Source: Silene latifolia (Eukaryota > Streptophyta > Magnoliopsida > Caryophyllales > Caryophyllaceae). Taken from it: a DNA stretch of 64,000 nt. The notes beneath the pieces were generated by a model. That model was not told the origin of the DNA, did no database searches, and worked only from the letters and a program-made list of their open reading frames with translations. The DNA is taken from assembly GCF_048544455.1 (NCBI RefSeq), contig NC_133538.1:44407969-44471968 (forward strand), written 5' to 3'. The position numbers and the translations under genes were made by a program. How positions within the stretch are numbered: position 1 is the first letter of the stretch; each line of letters opens with the position of its first letter. This document shows, piece after piece, positions 57,587 through 64,000 of this stretch.

Positions 57587-58060
57587 TCAAAAAGGGTAGA
57601 TTAAGCATGATAAACACGATTTGGACACTAAAATCAGAAAACCCCCAAATTTGTAAACCCTAATTTCGAAACAAATCGAGTGACAAATGGGTATATACAT
57701 CGAAATGAAAGGGGAAAAGATATTAGATGATGGGAAACTTACTTGTGTGAAGTAGATAGATGGAAATAAGGAGGAAATTGCACCAAAAACAAGCAAGAAA
57801 AAATTGCAAAAGAGAGGAGGAGGAAGACGGGTGAGTCGTCGCTGCTCTTGGTCTATCTCAAATTTTTTTTCTTTGTTTTGGTTTAAATGAAATAATAAGA
57901 AAGACTCCCTTGGATGTATAAAACACGCTGCAATGTTTAAATTTAGTCGATCGACTGATTGCTTTAGTCGATCAACTTTTTCAGAAAATATGGTCTTGCA
58001 ATTTGGCCGATCGACCAAAACATTCAGTCGATCGACTTTTCCTGAAATCTGCACTTTAAA
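57587..58060. repeat. Spacer with TCGATCGA-centred palindromes
   Basis: TAGTCGATCGACTGA, GGCCGATCGACC, CAGTCGATCGACTT and variants recur at 57944-58045 and again after the LINE insertion (58693-58735). The same words appear in this element's LTR. Confidence 0.7.
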
Positions 58061-58072
58061 TTTGGTTGATCG

Positions 58073-58687
58073 TGAGAGTGCATAAGCCTCAAGTGTATTG
58101 GAGATTCCTCTGTTGGAATGCACTGAATATTCCCAAATGCTCTTTTGTATTCTGGGAGTTCTTACTTCAGAGACTACCTACGAGAGATAGGATCATCAAA
58201 ATGGGGTTGTCTATTGATCCTAGTTGCCCTATCTGCATAATCACACCTGAAAACCATTGCCATCTGATTTATGATTGCCCTTATTCTAAGGTGTGTCTTA
58301 GACTGTTGCAGACTAAGCTGGCAATAAATTTCAGACTACCAGACTTGATTTCCTGGTTCTAAACTGGAAGAAGAGTTACTAAACTGCAGAAGAGATATAT
58401 TGGATCCTGTCATGTGGCTTTGGTTTATTGGATATGGAGAGTTAGGAATGAAGCTTTGATGGATAATGTAGTAAGGAGACCTGAGTACTTGGTGAAACGG
58501 ATTTTGGTCGATGTTAACAAGAACAGATTCTTAAACCTGAAAGTTACTGTTTTGACGAGTAGAGATAGAGCTTGGTTTCAAGCTTTGTAATCTCTTAATA
58601 TTTTTTCTCTCTCTTTTGTGCTATATGACTAATTTGTATACCTCTACTTTTTTATGATGATATATATAATTACCTTTCCCAAAAAAA
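58073..58687 (+). mobile_element. 5'-truncated L1 LINE (zf-RVT end)
   Basis: Only the last part of ORF2 remains: FLCWNALNIPKCSFVFWEFL, LPTRDRIIKMGL, the finger CPICIITPENHCHLIYDC, then further LINE-like sequence to about 58590 and poly(A) at 58678-58690. A 15-bp target duplication AAATTTGGYYGATCG flanks it (58058-58072, 58688-58702; two mismatches). It belongs to the RNase H-lacking lineage like 22724-35958. 5' truncation is the normal fate of L1 copies. Confidence 0.85.
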
Positions 58688-58982
58688 AAATTTGGCCGAT
58701 CGACTAATATTTCCAATCGATCGACTTTTTCCCTATATGCATGCAGCGTGAATTCCTCCTTTCGTGCGTAAATGTCATAAATTTGAACCGCCTTGGAATA
58801 ATATCTTAAAATCCACACACAATTTTTAACAAAAGGCGGACTACGCACACAAATATTTCAAAAGCACTCGGTGACAAATCCTAAACTAAAAAGAAATTGA
58901 AGCAAACACACACTAATTAAATAGTTCATATACTTGAAACTCGCGCGGTATGATTCATACACTAATTAAATAATTAAAGCAC

Positions 58983-59100
58983 CAGGGAATAAACGGAGTT
59001 GGACATTGAACAATAACACCTTCTCCCCAACTTGAAACTCGCGCGGTATGATTCGCTTGTCATGCCATCTCTTGGTCTTCTCCTTATAGATACGGGCACT
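58983..59100 (-). pseudogene. Athila/Tat-type integrase C-terminal fragment
   Basis: Minus-strand reading gives YDSARIYKEKTKRWHDKRII, PREFQVGEKVLLFN, QLRLFPG, the conserved C-terminal segment of Athila/Tat integrases (KWHDK.I..REF..G..VLLFNSRL.LFPG). It is cut at 59113/59114 by the Tekay-like LTR. Confidence 0.75.
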
Positions 59101-59113
59101 GTCATAGACATTC

Positions 59114-61260
59114 TGTAACACCCCCATTTATTTAAGGGCCTGAACTAGGACTCCTCAGATAAATGACGGTGTTACCATCTCGGAAACCCGAGGCAGTAGA
59201 TAACAAAGGAAAGAAACACAGTACTTTATTAAAATGCTTATAGTGAGATTACAACTGGAATTAAAACAAAGCCTCCAAAAATATGACCAAAAGATGAAGT
59301 CTGATAAAACTACTAATAAGACTAAGGTGGGCTAGGCACTAAGTCCGTCATCCAAGCTCTCTTCCCGGCCAGCTCCTATCAGTCTCGAAATACATGTCAA
59401 TCTGCTCCCCAATAATTGGATCATCACAGGCGTACACGAATACACGGGTCGGTCACCGAAGGCGAGTAGGAAAACAATTAAACAACAAAATATAATATGC
59501 ATGATCCTCCGTCACCCCCATCTCCATCTCAACTCGTATCTCATATCTCATTTCTCATATCTCATAACCCGGACAACCCAGCCATACCGATCCCCGGTAG
59601 ACTATATATATCGACCGTAGCCGATCTGCCAGCTCGCAGCTGAGGACACCAGGGCAAGTCCTGCAGAACCCGCCTGGGCCTTATCACAATTCACATCGTA
59701 TCTCAACATCGTCACTCCTACACCATCCTCCAACTCCAATGCATATGAAATGCTCAACAGTAATAATGCAACACAATATGTATATTAATGAATGAAATCA
59801 TGCCAGCTAACGAATGTTGTGATAACAAACTCAACACGATCAATGCAGTCAATCACCTTCCCGTATATGATTCATAACGTAAATCAACAACCACGAATCA
59901 AGTCAACACAATTCAACAACAACGATAATAGGTCAAGTGTATTTCCCTACCTCAGTACTGCAGTCAAATGGTCGGGTGTCCAGTAATATTTCACGACAAT
60001 CCGTCCTCTGAAAGATAGTTAAATGATAAACAATTACTCAACTATTCCCGTTCCCAAAATAGAAGTTACTAAAAATAGAATTTCCTAAAATGAACTTTCC
60101 CGTTATAGTAGCTTTTCCATTTTAACAACCCGACTCAAAACCCGACTTGAATTATTTAACTGACTTGGAATTAAATTGAATAACCAAAATGATAATTAAA
60201 GGTTAAATGAATTATACGATTACGAAAACCCGAATCAAACACTAAAGAAACCCGTCATCAACCACGTCCTTTCACACGCATCCCCGCACTCCCGCGCGCC
60301 ACCTCACCACCGTGTCAACCACCGGGCCCAACCCCCACTCTGACCCAGCCACCAACGGCCACCCCCACTGGGGTCGACCGTCGCCGGCGAGCCAAACCAT
60401 GGCCGCCATTTGGCCTGGTTCACCACCACGGCTCACCAAACACCCACTGTTCTCCCTTTACCACCACCGCAGCCAACACCTATACCCTGCCTCACCACCA
60501 CCGTGCTGCTCACCGTCATCCCACGAACCCAGACACCGTGGCACCACCGTTTCGACCTCCCCCAAGTCCACGGTGGCGCCACCCCAAACATACCCGTCTG
60601 AAAACCCGTGACCAATACCCGTTTACCACCCCCTGTCAATGCCGCCTTTTACTGTTACTAAAACCACCAAGAACCACCCTAACCACCACCACGACACTCG
60701 CCACATACCACCCATTAACATTACCCCGACACCAACCACCCTTATCCCCTCCCTAAGACACGCAACCCCAACCAAAAACCCGACATCAAAAGCTAAAACA
60801 GAGGACATAGGTTGCTCTTACCTTTTTCCTGCCGCCACTATAGTCACCAGCGCCGCCTATGAACGTCGACAACCGCCTTATGCTCTTCCTTACAGTGCCG
60901 CCAATGTCCACGCTCTCTCTCTCTCTCTCTCTCTCGAATTGCTTGAGGGTGAAGTTGGAGCTGATGAAAGGGAGGCGGTTTGAGGGAGGCGGGTTGAGGG
61001 AGATTAGGGTGTATTAGGTTTAGGGTTTAGGGTTAGGGCTAAATGGGCTGGACGTGTATTGGGCCAGCTCAAATGGGTCGTTGGTTGATTGTTTAGCTCA
61101 CCTTTCGAATTCCGTATAAACCCGTCTTAATTAACTTACGATGACTTAACGAAATTATCGACTCAATATTAACTCGACTGAATTAGTAATATAAAATATA
61201 TAATAATTAATATACAATAATATTCGTTTAATTAATTATATAAAAATACGGGGTATTACA
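59114..61260 (-). repeat. 3' LTR of the second Tekay-like element
   Basis: 2147 bp, TG...CA ends. It is longer than the first element's LTR. It includes a C/A-rich stretch (60250-60800, ACC-type triplets giving spurious Pro/Thr ORFs), (CT)n at 60913-60935, and a short run of TTTAGGG-like units at 61018-61040. Confidence 0.7.
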
Positions 61261-61460
61261 GTCTTCCCCCCTTAAAATGAACTTCGTCCCGAAGTTCGCT
61301 CCCATACTCAACAACAGAAGGTATTGTATATCGTACTTACGGACGTCCCGCGTTTCTAACACGGTTAACACACACTTTTGACACATCGCTTAAACATAAC
61401 GAGACACGGGATGTTACATTACGCCCTCCTAAAAATAAACTTCGTCCCGAAGTTTAACTC
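61261..61460 (-). other. PPT region with a duplicated PPT-like block
   Basis: A pyrimidine block plus AACTTCGTCCCGAAGTT occurs at 61262-61298. It is repeated after a second LTR-end-like ...GATGTTACA at about 61410-61458 (TTACGCCCTCCTAAAAATAA). Confidence 0.55.
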
Positions 61461-62433
61461 TTTTACTTAACCCAATTAACTACGACTAATAACTACCCGA
61501 GAACACAACTGTAACAACTAAATAATCACCGAGAACACCGTCATCTTCCATCTAAATTCCGATCTCAAACTCAACATAAACTCATTAACCATGGTCGCAC
61601 TGGACCGTAAACATAACTCCCGTAAACATAACTCAGTTCATAGGCTAACTCATAACTCTCTTTTTACACATCAACCAACTAACAGAGGTAGAAGCAAACG
61701 TATATAACTCACTTACATAGATACCCCACAACGAAACATCAACTTGATCAAACTACAATCTACAAACAAGTGCAAATTAAACATCAAGATTTTACAATCC
61801 TCCCCAACTAGAAACATGGTTACGTCCTCGTAACCTTCTTTATTATAACCAAAGTTCTCAACTACTGCTAACAACTGGAAGAGGATAAAAGATTCACAAC
61901 TTACGCTCAAGTTAACTAATCCCTACCAAAGACAATCAATATGCAAGCTCTCTCAAGGAAGCTACCGTTACCAGTAAAATCATTAGTAATTATTCATCTC
62001 ACCAATCATTGTAATCTCATACTTTAGAAATATAGGGGATCAAACACCTAAGAAAAGAATTTGGGTCATCACTTTGATAAATCGTTTTATGAAATTTTAT
62101 AACCTAATGGATCCAGTCTGACTTTCCTTTATATAATTGTACAGGTTTAGGTCAAGACGCAGAATCATCAATAAAATGAAGACAACCAAACTTCAGATAC
62201 TTATCTGCCTAGAGATATTTTCAATCCTTATAACAAAGGGTTTGGTATTTATTCATGAATGACGAATGCACATTGATTGACAAATTTTTATAACCTTATT
62301 GGTCGAGTCAAACAAGCGATTAAACAACGATATTGGAAAGACTATCATACATAAAATTTCGTTCTTGGTATTAAATATATATTTAAACTGCACACAACAC
62401 CATGACATAAAAGATGAAATGTATTTAACTACA

Positions 62434-62472
<39 letters not shown>

Positions 62473-64000
62473 CAAATATTCCTTACCTATCATGCTACTA
62501 TCAACATACCGTGTTAACACATAATTCACTTAAATCACCACATTACATTTCCCGTTTTGACATTCATAACTAACCACAACCCACCAATCCACTATATGAA
62601 CGAACAACATGGCTAATTTAACCCACTACTTATGACTCCGTTCTAGTTTCATTCCTCCAGACTACCAAATATCATGGAACCATACCACTAGACACTTTGG
62701 CCGAATCTCAATCCGAATTTATACTCATACGACAAGAGTTGACTTCATTTTCAAAACTTTCACTTTCATACTTGGATGGTGAATAACTTTCCTAACATAA
62801 CTCTTATAACAGAGCCGTCCATAGAATCCATTTACAGCTTACTACGAAACTCAAAATCAGATAACTTAATTCAATTCCTTTAGACAAACAAGTTTAGGTG
62901 TTGACTCATATATCATAATTTGCAGGTTCATCTTATTCATTCCAGTCCTATCTTTACTAATGAACGACTATTACCTCAACGTCAGGATTTTAGTTGCACT
63001 TCTTTACTCAGTTATATTCATGGCTCAATTAAGCGTAACTATAACAACTATCATTTAAACCAACACATATCATGTCAATCCTCAAAGGGTTATTTCCTTA
63101 TAATTGCTAACATAGTTATCATAACAATCTTTATTATAATATAATTGATACTAACGACTCGGGAATATAGGTATGTCAAGCGTCGTGTTTTATCAAACAG
63201 TTTCCTTTATATCATGCTCCTACAATTGCAAGAATCCCTTTAGTATTTCATGACGATATAATGATGAACATATCCACTAAGAATTAACAACACTGTTTAC
63301 TATCATGTCCTAGGTTTAGGTCCACTGAAATAGATTAATGCAATGTAAGTAATAAATATAAGTATAGGCACACCGACTCACAAAAAGGCATTAGAACACA
63401 GATGACATCCTACACGTGTGAACATTTAGACTCAATCATTACTACCATCCATGTGTAAACTTTTAAACATAACTATTATAATTATTCATGCGAGTATATT
63501 AGCACAACTAAATTAATATTTAACGCCATCAACTTTACCAAGATATGACAATATAGTTTAATATTTATATATATCCGACCACCATGCAAATATGATGAAC
63601 ATACTAGAGATATTACAACATGCCAAACGTATATAAAATATGCAAACAACTGGACTCGTATAAAATATTTCACCCTCGATTAAAATCAAATTAAGCTATT
63701 CAATTTTACTCATACTATCATGCCAACCATATTATCGACTAAGTTTTAAATTTATCACTTGTTAAGATACATAACTACTGAACATGCGTGCTACTATCGT
63801 CATATAAAACATTATAAATTCACATTACTAAGGCTCATAAATTAATCAAACAATCGTATGAAAATTCAACATAGACGCACATTTTAAATGTTTTGATTCA
63901 CGTTGTAATTTCCAAAGACCACGGACAAATAACCGTTCGATTAAAACTTGATTCATATTACTTTTATAAAATACGGAGGGTTACAAACACAGGGAAAAGA
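61461..64000. other. Unrecognised non-coding sequence of the second Tekay-like element
   Basis: AT-rich with no family-like ORF. It has a 36-nt poly(T) at 62437-62472 that could be the tail of a small minus-strand retroposon, although no body is recognisable next to it. A CCTCCCCAACTAG...GGTTACGTCCTCGTAACC block near 61800 resembles sequence near 25645-25680 in the first element. Confidence 0.45.

Larger units (their letters stand above)
53021..59113 (-). mobile_element. Athila-type Ty3-gypsy element, 3' part, minus strand
   Basis: Minus-strand order in the window: integrase C-terminus (58983-59100), spacer with TCGATCGA palindromes, env-position ORF region (57522-55953), long non-coding stretch, PPT, 3' LTR (54379-53021). 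The 5' part would lie to the right, but a Tekay-like element is inserted at 59114 and the window ends. A 5'-truncated LINE is inserted at 58073-58687. It is broken in many places and clearly older than its inserts. Confidence 0.65.
59114..64000 (-). mobile_element. Second Tekay-like Ty3-gypsy element, 3' part, minus strand, runs off window
   Basis: The LTR 59114-61260 opens TGTAACACCCC and ends GTATTACA. The sequence just inside (CTTCCCCCCTTAAAA, then AACTTCGTCCCGAAGTT) matches the PPT region of the element at 24194-32356, so the two are relatives. No coding domain appears in 61261-64000, which must be a long 3' untranslated region or decayed sequence. Age cannot be judged with one LTR. Confidence 0.7.

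Noticed and set aside
60300-61000. Several open Pro/Thr/His-rich reading frames on both strands
   Set aside because: Low-complexity ACC-type triplet sequence inside an LTR; no domain, and frames overlap on both strands.
61018-61040. Interstitial telomere repeat
   Set aside because: Only about three imperfect TTTAGGG units, too short to be more than chance within the LTR.

Overview
This is a nuclear window from a flowering plant, almost certainly a eudicot. The signs are plant-type L1 LINEs (DUF4283 plus zinc-knuckle ORF1), a Ulp1-bearing CACTA transposon, chromodomain Ty3-gypsy (Tekay-type) and Athila-type LTR elements, stowaway and hAT MITEs, and captured exons of plant genes with GT-AG introns. 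The style of the LTR families, with arrays of short TCG-centred palindromes, suggests Caryophyllales to me, but this is a weak guess. I see no intact host gene, no tRNA or rRNA gene and no CRISPR array. The window is a nest of transposable elements.

Layout. 1-690 is AT-rich simple sequence, and a Helitron 3' end lies at 1064-1092. A CACTA element starts at 1158. Its minus-strand transposase/Ulp1-protease gene runs from 22694 down to 1887 and has been blown apart by later insertions. These are a minus-strand L1 LINE (4451-9250), two TA-microsatellite-bounded elements that captured host gene pieces (9756-14980, with an ALF4-like piece, and 15029-21780, with OSCA-like and MEKK1-like pieces plus a 120-bp tandem array), and a plus-strand L1 LINE (22724-35958). 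That second LINE carries a nearly complete, young Tekay-type Ty3-gypsy element (24194-32356, 5-bp target duplication TAAGT).

From 36339 to about 41300 lie an Athila-like LTR fragment and a badly decayed Ty1-copia element with one LTR. 41300-43987 holds nothing I recognise. A third, RNase H-bearing L1 LINE fills 43998-49732. A cluster of five MITE-like elements occupies 50.0-52.6 kb.

From 53021 rightwards is a minus-strand Athila-type element (3' LTR, PPT, env-position ORF region, integrase C-terminus). It is interrupted by a 5'-truncated L1 (58073-58687) and by a second Tekay-like element whose 3' LTR is 59114-61260 and whose body runs off the window.

The most interesting part is 9.7-21.8 kb. 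Two elements bounded by (TA)n tracts sit side by side in one CACTA intron. Both carry exon-intron pieces of unrelated host genes. In the second, mechanosensitive-channel (OSCA) exons lie just upstream of MAP3K kinase exons on the same strand. The class of these elements is not clear to me.
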